A stretch of 64,000 nucleotides of DNA, taken from assembly GCA_026874595.1 (NCBI GenBank), contig CM049319.1, positions 65,156,417 through 65,220,416 on the forward strand. Direction: 5' to 3'. The DNA comes from Sipunculus nudus (Eukaryota > Annelida > Sipuncula > Golfingiida > Sipunculidae). Of this stretch, positions 36,436 to 48,200 are shown in pieces (the stretch's first letter is position 1; every line of letters starts with the position of its first letter). Below the pieces are notes generated by a model, which worked only from the letters and a program-made list of their open reading frames with translations, was not told where the DNA came from and searched no databases. The translations under genes were made by a program, and so were the position numbers.

Positions 36436-37857
36436 CCTAATAAGCATTCGAGACTGTTCTCAACCGGCATCGGTACGGGAAACTGTTGGTGTAATTTTCT
36501 GAACGTTGTGAAACTTTCTACCGCCTCAAATGTGCATGGATGTCACTTAATGAAAGCGTTCTGCGGTCACAGCTGACATGTATTGTAAAACATCGAAGTG
36601 GTAAACCGTGAAACACATTTCTCTCGGTTTTGATTTATATATTTTTGAGTTTACGCAGACAACCAACGTGTGATCAGGAATATGGTATTATTCCTGATCT
36701 GGTGTTCCAGAATGTTGGCGGAGGTACATATACGGTCTCTTTGTGCCTTCTAGTTCTATACCTGTGTCAGGACTATTGCTCAAGAAAGGCCTAATTTTTA
36801 GGCTTGTTCAGTCTATGGTAGATTTGGAGACTAATCTGGATAATAAACACACAAACTGACAGACACGCGTACACGCACAAACATATATTACATGTCAAAT
36901 TAATAACATATATATATACAGGTTTATTTTCATTTTCGAGATATTGATATATCATTCTGATCTTGTTTATTTTGTTACACGGTAACAATATATACTGCGC
37001 ATAAACGAAAACAACAATTACGCAATACAGACTTGTATATCTAATTATGCAAAACAGTTTATACTATGCAAATTTTGTCAAATTTCCTCCACTCATATTT
37101 GGACGTTAAGCGAAATTAACATAGCCTGATTATAAATATTTCCCCATACACACATTCATTTTACATATACGTTAAATGCATATTACAATAAGGCTACGAA
37201 AATGACCTAAATGTAATGGTGTATATCATTTGCATATATTTGACCCGACAAGAACGAGATATCAGCTTGGATGGATGTTTACACTGAAAATGTGCACGAC
37301 TCACTTATTGTAAACTTTAACATTTATTTTACCTTAAATAATATAATAGATAGATATATATTCCTACAGCTATGTGGGCATCCTGTGTACTGTATATAGC
37401 ACCAAGTCAACGTAATATATTTGAAGATTCTAACAGACTATTGTATATTGGTATAATAAGATGCGTTCCACTGTATTAATATTCCTTTATCTGCAGTGAA
37501 AAATGGAATAATAATTAAGAAAACTTGTATAAAGTGAAAGGTACCTTGACACTTCTGGCAATTTAATATCAGCACGGTAAGTTCGCATATATACACCTGC
37601 TAACATCATTTGAAACAAACTTCACTCAGTCAATACATTTAATTTTCGGAACCGCCACAAGAGGTCGCGGCTTCATATGCCACAGATGGCCGGTCATGAC
37701 ATGGTCGATCGATGTAAACAATCTTTATGGTCATTAATGTCGTGGGTTAATCATTTTAACTGGACAATCATATATTTCAGGATTCTTTTTTTTTAAATTT
37801 AGATAAGATAAAAATAATATTATGCAAAATAAGATGCTGTTTCTCGCACAAAATAGT
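36436..37857. other. Intergenic DNA without visible gene
   Basis: AT-rich sequence with a short TA stretch near 36910. No supported coding, RNA or repeat feature. Confidence 0.6.
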
Positions 37858-38050
37858 TAACAGTCGACCGAGGTGTAAATCGCTCGGCTCTCTCCGGCAA
37901 CCCGGGTTCGACCCCAGTATGGCCATGAAAGTGGCTTGTAGTTACCCGTCCATGGTCGGTGGTTTTTTTCCGGGTTCTCCGGTTTCCTCCACACCTACAG
38001 ACTACCGAACGCTATCACCTGAGCCACGGAGAGTGCCTTGATCGGTTTTA
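37858..38050 (+). mobile_element. tRNA-derived SINE, copy 2
   Basis: Plus-strand copy with an A-box-like CGAGGTGTAAATCGCTCGG head, a perfect B-box-like GGGTTCGACCCC at about 37905, a conserved body (TACCCGTCCATGGTCGGTGG, then TTCTCCGGTTTCCTCCAC) and a GAACGCTATCACCTGAGCCA 3' part. The body is shared with the copies at 35755 and 58590. The strong middle domain recalls the deeply conserved central domains of metazoan SINE superfamilies, but I cannot assign one. Confidence 0.8.
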
Positions 38051-38636
38051 AAACTATTTGTACAATCCATGTAAAATAAATGTAAGTTTACATCAATATA
38101 AGATGTATATTTGATACTTAAGATTGTGATACATCCATTCCTCACACAGGTTAAATATATTATATAGCTTAACGTGTACTGGTAAATATTCAAACATTTA
38201 CCACTGTCATGACAATATATAGGCAAATAACCACGCATAAGATTATTTAAAGATACAAATCCATGCAGCATGCAGTCACCGAGACATGCAGTCAATCAGT
38301 CTATATTTGCGTATTTTAGTATTTATAAAAAATTACGAAAGTGTAACCATCACGTTTTTGCAAAGCTTATAAATATATAATGCATTCTGGTTAATAACAA
38401 GACACAACGGATTTTTTTTCTTAGAAATTTCGCATTTTGTTGACTTGTAAATGATAATTTAAGAGTTCATTAGTTGGTCTGAATTGTCATTAATTAAGTA
38501 TGGTTTGAACCCACAGAAAACAAAATTATAATAGCTCTCATGAATACGGAGAATTCCTCTTGAGCTTTTTTGTCTTAACTGATCGTATATAATAGAAGAC
38601 AACTGCTTCTATGCTTTGCTTAGGGCATGAATGTAC

Positions 38637-38780
38637 CGAGGTAAATAAAAAGCTCGACGTTCATTTGTTGTCGGTCGTATCACGTGTACATTAATATGTA
38701 AATGAAGACCCAAACCTCGTGCTTCGAGGTAAATAAAAAACACGGCGTTCATTCGTTTTGGGTGTTATCACGTGGCATTC
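38637..38780 (+). repeat. Diverged tandem duplication carrying CACGTG
   Basis: The two copies begin at 38637 and 38724 (CGAGGTAAATAAAAA, then GTTCATT, then TATCACGTG). Each contains a TATCACGTG E-box word, and a third CACGTG lies near 38847. The duplication is just downstream of the stop codon of the collagen-like gene, so it may be in its 3' untranslated region. Confidence 0.6.
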
Positions 38781-38888
38781 AGGTATAGCGTTGCCGATAA
38801 GTCGACTTGCGAGGCCCGACGGAAAAGAAAAAACATGTGATAAGGTCACGTGATAGGGCTCGTGCTTATTTCAGCATCAGGATTTGTC

Positions 38889-39148
38889 TCATAGGTTACT
38901 GAACTGGACACCGCCCTCCGCCCCTCTTTTTGTGTTGTATTCTTTTACACTTTCACGGACCCGTTCTGTCCAGGAGTTCTGCTGATTCTGAGCTTGAGCG
39001 GTCATGTTTGGCAAAAAGTTTAATTTGCAACATGAATAACAAATATATGCCATGTTGAGGATAGACATGGCAGTAAGCCAGACGATCAGTCCCAAGATGA
39101 CGTTGGAGTGAAACAAGGAACTCTTCTCCAGGCAAGCGCAGTGGGGAT
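38889..39148 (-). CDS. Exon 6: transmembrane helix and cytoplasmic tail of collagen-like membrane protein
   Basis: The acceptor TTTTGCAG precedes 39148; the exon supplies two bases of a split Asn codon, then 85 residues and a TGA stop at 38891-38889. A short PHCACLEK juxtamembrane segment has two cysteines that could cross-link subunits. It is followed by a single hydrophobic helix at residues about 307-328 (core VILGLIVWLTAMSILNM), a CYSCCK membrane-exit cluster suited to palmitoylation, and a 45-residue polar tail ending QFSNL. With the N-terminal signal peptide this makes a type I membrane protein whose collagenous segment sits next to the membrane. Membrane collagens I know of are usually type II, so this orientation is notable. 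Confidence 0.8.
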
Positions 39149-40082
39149 CTGCAAAACAGCATAACAAATCAGCATAACTGAAACACGATCTATATATGAG
39201 TGGCATGTTGAATAGACCTAACATGAATGCGAACATATCACTGTGTGTGTATGAGAGAAAGAAACAGAAAGATGAAAAGAAGGAGAAAACGAAAACTTTC
39301 TCTACTTTTTCAATTTAATCAACCAAAGTGGGGATTGCTGGCTTATTGAAAAATGATAAACGGAGTTAATGTTTTGTCCTTAATTTTTTTTAGGAATGCT
39401 ACGCAAAATACTGGTCGGAATTAATTTCCATGCAAGAGGAGCCCATAACATTTTTGCTCCCTACTTTGTGTTGTTTGAGTATATCTCACACCTATGTATG
39501 CCAACAAAATGAAACAAAATATATATACGAAATATAAAATATCAGGACGAAAGAGAGTTTTATATGGTTTGTATATGGGACTGATAGGAGTAATCACTGC
39601 TTTCGGGCATGAATAAAAAAAAAGACGCACATGCCCAAGTTCTTTTGGTTTTTTTCCTCTGTATAAATAACTCTCAAGGAAAGAGGAGAATATACTAGGG
39701 ATTGGTATGAAAGATGCACAAAAGCGACTGACCCAAACCGAAAGCTTTTAACAGAGGGTATTGCTTTAAAACTGAAAACATATCTTGAATGTGCGATATT
39801 TGAGTAATTATTTTACTTATACATTGCTCATACTGGGTGTGTCGACAGTATCTGTAGAAACAATTTACCTGCCGGCATGAAGTGCCTGTCTACAAGACAT
39901 TTTCTTACTCATGTCAACTCGTATTAATAACTAATTTTCAGTGAGAAAAAAAAATATCAGCTAAAACTTTTGAAATTATTCTTGATATTAAGTAACACAA
40001 TCCCTGGGTTTTCATAGATATTTTATAGGAAAGGTAACACAGCCGCGAGACCGATAGACGATCGTTTTTAAAAAGAACCTAC
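39149..40082 (-). other. Intron 5 of the collagen-like gene
   Basis: Donor GTAGGT after 40083 and acceptor TTTTGCAG before 39148. Nothing else recognised. Confidence 0.75.
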
Positions 40083-40305
40083 TCTGAGCGGCTGGCACTA
40101 CATGGCTGTGTCCTGCTGTCCCGGCATGACTGGTACCTCCCGCTGCCAGTCTTGGGGGTCCTGGCGGTCCCATCGGGCCCCTGGCTCCCCTCTCACCTGG
40201 CGGACCACGTGGTCCCATAGGACCCTCCGCACCGGTATGACCATAAGGACCGGCTTTACCTGGTATACCTTGTATCCCAGTTGCTCCTGTAGCGCCAGTG
40301 GCACC
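40083..40305 (-). CDS. Exon 5: collagen Gly-X-Y segment
   Basis: The acceptor CTACTCAG precedes 40305 and the donor CAGA/GTAGGT follows 40083; the exon is phase 0 in and phase 1 out. It encodes residues 218-291, opening with 17 uninterrupted Gly-X-Y triplets (GATGATGATG, then [10 protein letters not shown], then [13 protein letters not shown] and GPMGPPGPP). A Gly/His/Ala linker with two SHA/SHV words follows. Seventeen triplets is short but enough for a trimeric triple helix, as in collectins and C1q relatives. The exon sits between a small linker exon and the membrane exon, so the helix probably forms a stalk that trimerises the ectodomain. Confidence 0.88.
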
Positions 40306-42520
40306 CTGAGTAGTGAAACAATAACACAATTAAATTCGGACGGTACATAAACTGTAATTTAAGATTATTGTCTTCCCCAGGAGGTAATGTTATAGTTCCC
40401 GTTCGTGTTTGTGTGTTTGTTCACAACATAACTCACGCAATCATAGACGGAATAAAATTTTCAGGGAATTTCGGGAATAGGCCAATAAAACGGTAAGATA
40501 TTGGTGTGGATCTGGCACATGATCCAGACCCAGGAACGTTATCAAGGAATATTCACTAATGTAGAGTCGCTTATGCAAGAATGAAAATAGGAATATGGGC
40601 CGAACGAATGAATTGCGGAGGTCTGCTTTCAATAGAATGCAGATTTCTAGATAACTATATTTTTAGAAGAGATGATGGTTGAAGTATGGAATTTAGATTA
40701 TGTACCAATAAGAAGAAATTGCATTTTCTTTGTCATCATGCAGTAAAATGTCTTTATTTTTCTATACGTACTTATTATATGACTATAAATACATTTCTTT
40801 AGGTACGGATACTAAATAATCATTTAAATTTATCATTAAAAAAACAAGACTTTCATTTCTCTGTTTTCCTCAACACTGTCACCACTACCTGGATTTTCCA
40901 GGAAAATGTTCTTCGCATTATGTTACGTGCGTGTACTTGTTCATAAATACAAATACATGTTGAATTTGAATTAGGGCTGCAAAGAAATAAAATAAGATGA
41001 TAAAGGCTTGTGTAACGACTTCATTGGCAATTCGTCACCTGATATTTGTTCCACCTGGGACTTCCATGAAAATATAAAAAAAAAATCAAAATTAAGCTAA
41101 CACATTAAAAAAAAATCGGCTGCAACAGGCATTTCCTATAGAGAATAAAACCAGAAATAGACCTGCTAAATTGTTAGGAGAAATTTTATTCTAAATATAA
41201 TTTCCCTAATATTCACTTCCACATATGATGGTGAGGGCACACCTATAAAGAAATATTTTTTAAGGGTAGGATCGAGGCAGACAAGTGTGTAAGTTGCCTC
41301 AATGGCATCACGGTAAAATCTCGTGAGAACCTCTGAGATTTGCTCTAATTTATCATTTTTGGATCATTCCTTACTCCCTGCATATAAAAACATGAAATCA
41401 TTAAGTCTTAATAATGACATATCACACATATTGCATGGTTAACTTCATTATCAGTTAAAAATACTCTATCACTAAAAGTGAGGTAGTAGACGCATTGGAA
41501 ACGCCATGTCTTTTGGTAAAAATTAGGTGGTCGTAAAAAAGATGTGATAAATAATCGTCAACTTTCTATTGGCATCCCCTGGGGCTATAATACATTAATT
41601 GATGTTTTCATGACTGCAGAGCATCGTGTATTCAAATGTCCAAACAGCATAATTTCTACTATAGGACACTGAGATTTAGAGGTTTTATAATATTTTATCA
41701 AATAATCGTATTCGTACACATCATTATCTGCACGTTACCCTGGTATACAAAAATGTAGGCAGGGGCTGTGTGAGGTGGAAAATATGAGCTGGAAATGTGT
41801 ATGAAAGGGGCCCGAAGTTAATACCAGCGGCATCATTGGAAAGATCCAAGCTTCAAATGGCCTAGTCGGACCAGGTTTTGGGGACAATCGACTGTCTACT
41901 ACTATATAGTCTGCAATACCAAGGGGCGCATATTAGCTTTTGTAGATAATAATGAAATGCCAATATTTCTGTCAAGCATATTACAATAGCAGAAAATTAT
42001 GTTCATTCCGGCAATAGAAAATGAAAAATTTTATTTAAAAAAATGAAAGTATACTTTGCAGCATTCTAGACCTTGTTTCGTGTACGGTGACAGCACAGGA
42101 AGGCGCCTTTAGGCTGACAATGTACCTGATCATATTTAGTGCACCAAGTACTATCATCATCCAATTAACGTCTATCAAAATGAATCCGTGTCCTTGCCAC
42201 TTCAGTCGTAACAAAAATAAAAATGTTTCAATCAAATTCGTTGCAAGCTATGGTGGTACTTTCCTTTTAAATAATTGTCGGAGTACCTGATTAATTTACT
42301 GACAGGTAATTTTATAAATAAAAATGACTTTGTAAATAACTTCGCCTAAAATTGATGGGGGACGGGTTACAATGATTTCCCACAACTGTAAATGATTGAA
42401 TGATTCATAACTTAAAGTGGCAATAACTTTAAATTCATAAGATTTGCAGTTGGCATTGATACACGTTACATACTTTTACTGGCAAACATATAGAGTTTTC
42501 TTTCAGGTGAACAAACTAAC
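40306..42520 (-). other. Intron 4 of the collagen-like gene
   Basis: Bounded by donor GTTAGT (42520 downward) and acceptor CTACTCAG. AT-rich; no other feature supported. Confidence 0.75.
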
Positions 42521-42615
42521 CATCGTCCAGCCATGTCCGCTGTCACCAGGGAATGGCGGGATAGCTAGACCAATCGGACACGGAGGTTCTTTCTGACCAA
42601 TGTACTTGCTCAAGT
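42521..42615 (-). CDS. Exon 4: short linker of collagen-like membrane protein
   Basis: The acceptor TTGTTGCAG precedes 42615 and the donor ATG/GTTAGT follows 42521; the exon is phase 1 in and phase 0 out, 95 bp. It encodes DLSKYIGQKEPPCPIGLAIP and then PFPGDSGHGWTM, a proline-rich linker with one cysteine, leading directly into the Gly-X-Y segment of the next exon. It is short, so the call rests on fitting phase, good splice sites and position. Confidence 0.78.
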
Positions 42616-43151
42616 CTGCAACAAAAAAATAAATAAATGCAGTTTTTCAGTTAGTTCTAATGCAACAGAAAAAGCAAAGTTTGCAGTGTTAAAGTTACGG
42701 TTTAGCACATAGACGTGTCAACTGTATTTATTACTTCTGGCTTGTTTGTAAAATAGTAAAGAACTGAAACACAGGCTTAATTATAACCCATTATTATCAT
42801 CATTTGATTTTATACTGATAACGTGTAATCAAATGGTATTTAGTTCCTGTTCACTTTATTTTTTTAAAGGATACGTCAATGGCCTATTTGTGGCACTGTT
42901 ATAATTGAATATGGATGAAGGTATCCAAACGAAAAGAATGTTATTTATAATAAAGCTTTCTCGATTTCAGGTTGAGGAATAATCCAAAGGTCAAAACCGG
43001 TCGTGAAGAAATAAGTGCGAATCTCTAAGTTTCTATCCAGACTATCACCATTATGCTATTGAGGCATCGACGGACTTAAAGCAGGGGCCCTTCAGCTCAA
43101 ACACCTTAACCCTTACGCTTTACCTCGTTTACTTATTGAATTTTATTTATT

Positions 43152-43208
<57 letters not shown>

Positions 43209-44890
43209 TCAAAGCCCACAGAAAGCTCTCCTCTCTCGCAGACGATTATTTCATAACACTGGATACCATTGTAACAAGAAGCTTATGAAAACTTTTGGAA
43301 GATATTGTCGCAACCCCGACAAAAATGGACTTCCAGGTTCTTTTAATGGGAAATTGAGATGGCTGAAGCTGACACATACACTCAAGAAACGAAAAAGGCA
43401 TGTGTAATGGGAACATTAAGATATAATAAAAAACAGTAACTGAAAATTCTCACGAGACGATGTTCCACATTGTCGTGACAATATTCACTGAGTTCTATTT
43501 ATGCACAAAACACAGAGTCCTGTTTTATCCTTAATCGGTATCTTGTTATTTCAACACAACACATGTTCTCTGAAAACTGAAGCTGGTTCGCTGGTCACAT
43601 AACCGTCGCGCACGTGACTGTCTAGGAAAGTTGGACTAAGTAACTATACCCAGCAACAATAAACAATGGCGTTTCTCTCCGATGGACAAATCACTGGTTC
43701 ACCAGAGTCTCTCTCCAAGGATATCAGCTCACCAAAACACTGACTAACCGGCTAAAAGCCTCCACTATTGTTTTACGATGACATTGTTCGTAAGACGCGC
43801 ATCAGCCACTGTCAAAGACCCTGGGTAATTCCAGTATCCGTACACGAACATGGTACAACTCGAGTCAATGTTTGGTACGGAGAAAAGATCAGCGAATGTA
43901 AAGTCCACTGGTCTGTTCATTGGCTTTACCAAAGCTGATGATTAGCGGCTATTTACAAGTTCTTCTGTAAACATAACTCAAAGGTCCGTCTAAAAGCTAC
44001 ACAGGCCGCCCTCAGGCTATGACCCTCGATACACCGGGGTAATTATCCCTTTGCTCATCGATTCTCTGACAATCCCAGACAATTTACTCGACCGTCAAAC
44101 TTCCAGACGCCACTATGTAGATTGCTGACCTTGTAGATTGTGGTTTTTTTTCTATGGTGCCCTGAGCATATACATCCATGCCTACGTCTTACCTCCTGAC
44201 AACGCCTCTGGCCTATCGCCTTACAATATTATGGAGATCTGCCCCTAAATGCATGAATATTAAATGGACACGCTGCTTAGACACGAGTACGAGAAAATTA
44301 TGCTTGCACGTGCGTTGTCTCTGGAATCTACATCAAACAATGCTATTGCAGGAAACTGTCAAGACCAGCTGTGATGAGTTTGACACGAAATAATTCTCAC
44401 ACAGTCACGACTGAACAGAAACTGCCATCAAATGAAACATCTGGGTTCCCTAAACCTATGTTCCCACGCTAACACACTGATGCTGAATATTAATATAGAT
44501 CAATAAAGAGAAACAATTATTTGGTTATACTATACTTACTTAATAGTGCAACACCACAATACATAATGTAAAGGCACAGCTCTCTGGTGACATATAAATG
44601 ACATGACAAAGAAAAAGCAGAAATGATACATACGTTTTACATTTAAGTCAGGCGAAGAATTAATATTGGCAGACCAATAAGCTAAAACTGTGTCGAGATT
44701 GAAAAAAATGGTCCATGATGCACAACTAAATCGAACGCGTTGGTTAAGGCTATAACACATCAATATAGGTCATAGGTGACTTAATTTGGGATTTGCAAGA
44801 AGAGTTTACCAGAATGTATATCAAAGGCATGAGGATTAAAACAGTAGGCCCCTCCCTGAATCCACCCCTGACATTTATATAACATCTTAC
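42616..44890 (-). other. Intron 3 of the collagen-like gene
   Basis: Bounded by donor GTAAGATG (44890 downward) and acceptor TTGTTGCAG. Contains a (TA)n tract near 43153-43204. No other gene supported. Confidence 0.75.
43153..43204. repeat. (TA)n microsatellite
   Basis: About 52 bp of TA repeats inside an intron. Confidence 0.95.
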
Positions 44891-45128
44891 CTTTATGGAT
44901 ATATGCTGAAACAGAGAAAGTGAAAGGGAACGCCAAGAAATCGAACTGTACTTCGTCTCCGATTTCAGCGAACCGGTCGCCACCCTTGACGTGATAAGTG
45001 AAGGCCACAGGGTTCTCATCATCAAAGACGTGGGCCACGGAGCTGGACGGAGCCTCTATAAAGATCCCAACGCGGTCACCTGCTTGAACAGGAACACACT
45101 TTCCGTTTGGTGTGTCACGAATGTATAA
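44891..45128 (-). CDS. Exon 3: second half of predicted beta-sandwich ectodomain
   Basis: The acceptor TTTCATTTTAG precedes 45128 and the donor AAAG/GTAAGA follows 44891; the exon is phase 0 in and phase 1 out. It encodes residues 107-185, starting LYIRDTPNGKCVPVQAGDRV and containing GIFIEAPSS, NPVAFTYHV and, near the end, FSVSAYIHK. The VQAGDRVGIF core, the proline-flanked PVAFTY strand and the closing SVSAYI strand fit a compact jelly-roll-like sandwich seen in secreted invertebrate proteins. I cannot name a family. The single cysteine here could pair with one elsewhere. Confidence 0.82.
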
Positions 45129-45433
45129 CTAAAATGAAAACAAAGGGAAAAAGTATTTAACTGTAATGTTCCTCTGGTATTAACATTGTTTGCTTTTTTC
45201 AGATCGTTAATTATCGGATACTTTTTCAAGAAGCTATAGCAGGTCGGGGCTATACCAGTGTTACTCTGACCAGCCGGCCATGCACAACCAAGGTAAACTT
45301 AGAGAAGATGCGTGGAGGACGAGGCGAAGGAAACTTGCTACTCATGGTCTGAACTGAAGAAGATCGCCCAAAACCGAGTCCGCTGGCGATGAGTAGTTGA
45401 GGCCCTCTGCTTCTAATGAAGAGAAGAGGATTT

Positions 45434-46345
45434 AAGGCCCTTTCACATTTGAGATACGACCAGTTTACGATAACCTGCAACACTTTTTTGAGATCGTTGC
45501 ACGAGCAATCGCTTGGTGTCTTGCGAGCTCTCGCAGTTATTGTTGAGGGTCTTTCAAACCAGCTGTGGTCGTAAATGATCGCTTCAATCCAGAAACGCTC
45601 GCATGCGATCCACCCATTCGCATTCGCTCAAACTGAGGGTAGTACCATTGTTGCACAGCGTTGCAAACCGTTGCGCGAATTGACGCCTGAGTTAAAAAAT
45701 ATTCGCATTTGATCGGTTGGCAGTTGTGCAAAACGGGCACCTGTGCTTGCAATTTCCTATGAAAAATCGTGCGTTTGATTACGTTTGTGATACGACCATG
45801 CGACAGTTGTCCGACAGTTCGCATTACAACTGCAAGTTGTGCTACCATTGTGAGACCGTATGAGACTATTTATACAACTTCTCCTCATGGTATATACAGG
45901 GAAACTATGGAGATGACCATCAAAACGCCCTCAACCTTCAAGGAAGAAGGATGGCTGCTTCTCAAATACCCGCTCACAGGAATGTTTGCATCAACACCCG
46001 TAAGACCAATCGCAACCAAGGACCGGTCTCATCCAATGGCACACGTAAGCGCATGGTTCACGCCAACTCGTACGACCATGCAATCAGTCACACGACAGTT
46101 ATTTGTGACGTCAGACCAATCGCTCCATATCGTGCAACACTCGCATGTGAACGCAAAACGACTCGTACAAGCGGATGCGACTTAGTGAGACAACGCTCGC
46201 TTCTTGTCACTCTTCAGACAGCTGTTACGTTTGTGAATTTTTTTGCGACACTTGATGCGATCTATGGCGATAGACACTTGCTGCAGCCTAAAGTGCGTCC
46301 TAATGATCGCAAGCGTTCGCACCCCAATTGTGAGAGGAGCTTTAG
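45434..46345. mobile_element. Possible non-autonomous inverted-repeat element rich in GATCGC/GCGATC words
   Basis: The left end (TTTAAGGCCCTTTCACATTTGAGATACGACCAG) and the reverse complement of the right end (ACTAAAGCTCCTCTCACAATTGGGGTGCGAACG) align loosely over about 45 bp, with both continuing to a CGAT word. The interior is GC-richer than the surroundings and repeats TACGACCATGC (about 45790 and 46070), CGCATG and GCGATC words on both strands. The open frames inside are compositional and unconvincing as genes. Confidence 0.42.
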
Positions 46346-46760
46346 TGAATAAGGCACTACACGAAAGGCGCTGTACTGTGATGGAAATCTTTGCCAGGGA
46401 ATTTAGCGTGGATTGTACATATTACATACTTATACATATTCGTATTTAGCCTAGTCTTTACGTATCTTCTTGTCCAGAACTGGAATTTTCAGGGCCTATT
46501 TCCTGTTCTGGACTACGTATATATAGTCTTACTGTGCATAATGCATCAGTAAAATGTCTATTATAATCATCCTTTATTGTTTGAATTTTGATGATATTTG
46601 TGTGACATACATTTGGGGCGGGGGTAATGAAATTAAAATGTAATGGGAAAAAAATCCAGTTCGCTTTCGTTTCAGTTAACCTTCGTTTTCATCATGAATT
46701 CCAGGTGAAGTTAAAAAATAAATGCATCTTCATTTTACAATATGTAATTCAGTATGTATA

Positions 46761-47717
46761 TGTCAAGGTAGAGTTTACGATATGGTAGAATCTGAGTTTC
46801 TACTGGGAGAAACTACGATTGGAGTCTCTGCTGGTAGAAACCATGATCGGAGTCTCTACCAGTAGAAACTCCGATCCCACTGGTAGAGATTCCGATCGTG
46901 GTTTCTACCAGTTGAAACTGCGATTGATCATTACACAACTAATTAACACCTTAACTGTGACAGCTTTCACACCTTGTGAGTTGTTTGGTTACAAGAACAT
47001 ACATTAAAGGTAAAAAGTTAAAGGTAAACATTTCACACCTTATCAATACTTGCCTCTTATCTTTCCCACTTAGTGAACTATTTTGTTATAAGAACAAACA
47101 TCAAGGGTAATAATTTTACAACATAATGGTTCCTTGCCTGTGACATACTTAAAATAAATAGGAAATAAATTCACAGGTTTTTAAAGGGGAAAAGGCATAA
47201 GAAATAAAGTCAAAATTTTTAAAGAAAATTCACATATTTAATATTTAAATAAATATATAATATTATTTAACAACCACAGAAACTGATTTTGGGATTTGCA
47301 CCAACAGAGTTCCTATCTGTAGAACTGAAGTTCTTACCAGTAGGATCGCAGTTTCTACTGGTTGGCTTATCATTAATTGAAGTTCCTACCAATAAGATCA
47401 CAGTTTCTACTGGCCTGGTTGGATCGCAGTTTCTACTGGTTGGCCAGTAGAATTGAAGTTCCTACCAGTAGGATTACAGTTTCTTCAGGTAGAAACTGTG
47501 ATTGGAGTCTCTACCAGTATAGTATCAGTAGAATTGAAATTCCTACCAGTAGGATCGGAGTTCCTACTGAAAGAAACCATAATCGAAATCTCTACAAGTA
47601 GGAACGGAGTTCCTACCTGTAGAAACTCCGATCGTGGTTTCTACCAGCAGAGACTCCGATCGTAGTTTCCACTGGTAGAAACTCCGATTCTACCAGATCG
47701 CAATCTCTACCTTGACA
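46761..47717. mobile_element. Foldback/MITE-like element with palindromic TCTACCAGTAGAA sub-repeats
   Basis: Outer ends are matching inverted repeats of about 50 bp: TGTCAAGGTAGAG..GGTAGAATC..GAGTTTCTAC at the left and its reverse complement, ending CTCTACCTTGACA, at 47717. Both are flanked by TA, consistent with a TA target duplication. Subterminal regions (46785-46930 and 47290-47700) are packed with about 30-bp units such as GTAGAAACTCCGATCGTGG and TTTCTACCAG in both orientations, while the middle 350 bp is plain AT-rich. No transposase is encoded. Confidence 0.72.
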
Positions 47718-47787
47718 TATTCAAGCTGTTTGGTATGTGTGTATGACTTATTTGACTTACTTCACCGTAATTTAAGTTAATACTCAC

Positions 47788-48053
47788 GTCCATTCGTCGG
47801 TTTTTGTCGCTCGGGACAAAACGTGTCTCGAAAAGAAGTCTAAAGCGACGCTGCAGAAAGTCCGACGGCCGCCATATTTGGAAACGTACGGGGTTAAGCG
47901 CACGCAGGTATGCAGAATATGCAAATAAAAGGCCATCTTGAAGAACCATGTCCGCAACTAGAAACGTTGTATTGACGTAATTCAAACCCTTGTCTGAAGG
48001 AATGATTGGGTTTCCAACTCGTTCTATGTCATCGTTCATTTCGACTGCCAAGC
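47788..48053 (-). CDS. Exon 2: first half of predicted beta-sandwich ectodomain
   Basis: The acceptor AATTTGCAG precedes 48053 and the donor GGAC/GTGAGT follows 47788; the exon is phase 1 in and phase 0 out. It encodes residues 18-106 starting GLAVEMNDDIERVGNP. A FLVADMVLQDGLLFAYSAYL strand region leads into NPVRFQIWRPSD and FRLLFETRFVPSDKN. The aromatic SAYLRA..VRFQIWRP pattern is the N-terminal half of the same sandwich domain that the next exon completes. It contains one NxT sequon (NTT) and no cysteine. Confidence 0.82.
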
Positions 48054-48200
48054 CTGCAAATTATAATAAAGATAATTAATTTGCAATGGTAAATATATAT
48101 GAGTGACGCATCTATGAATCTTCTGACAATATGTTTTATGTTCTTTTCTTTGACCGTATATTTTAAAGTTAACGCACACACATACTTTCATTTAGATTAT

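Larger units (their letters stand above)
45129..47787 (-). other. Intron 2 of the collagen-like gene, holding two inverted-repeat elements
   Basis: Bounded by donor GTGAGT (47787 downward) and acceptor TTTCATTTTAG. Most of its length is two element-like insertions, at 45434-46345 and 46761-47717. Confidence 0.75.

Noticed and set aside
44178-44393. A 71-codon plus-strand gene in intron 3 of the collagen-like gene
   Set aside because: No recognisable motif, length within chance expectation, and it lies within the intron of a better-supported gene.
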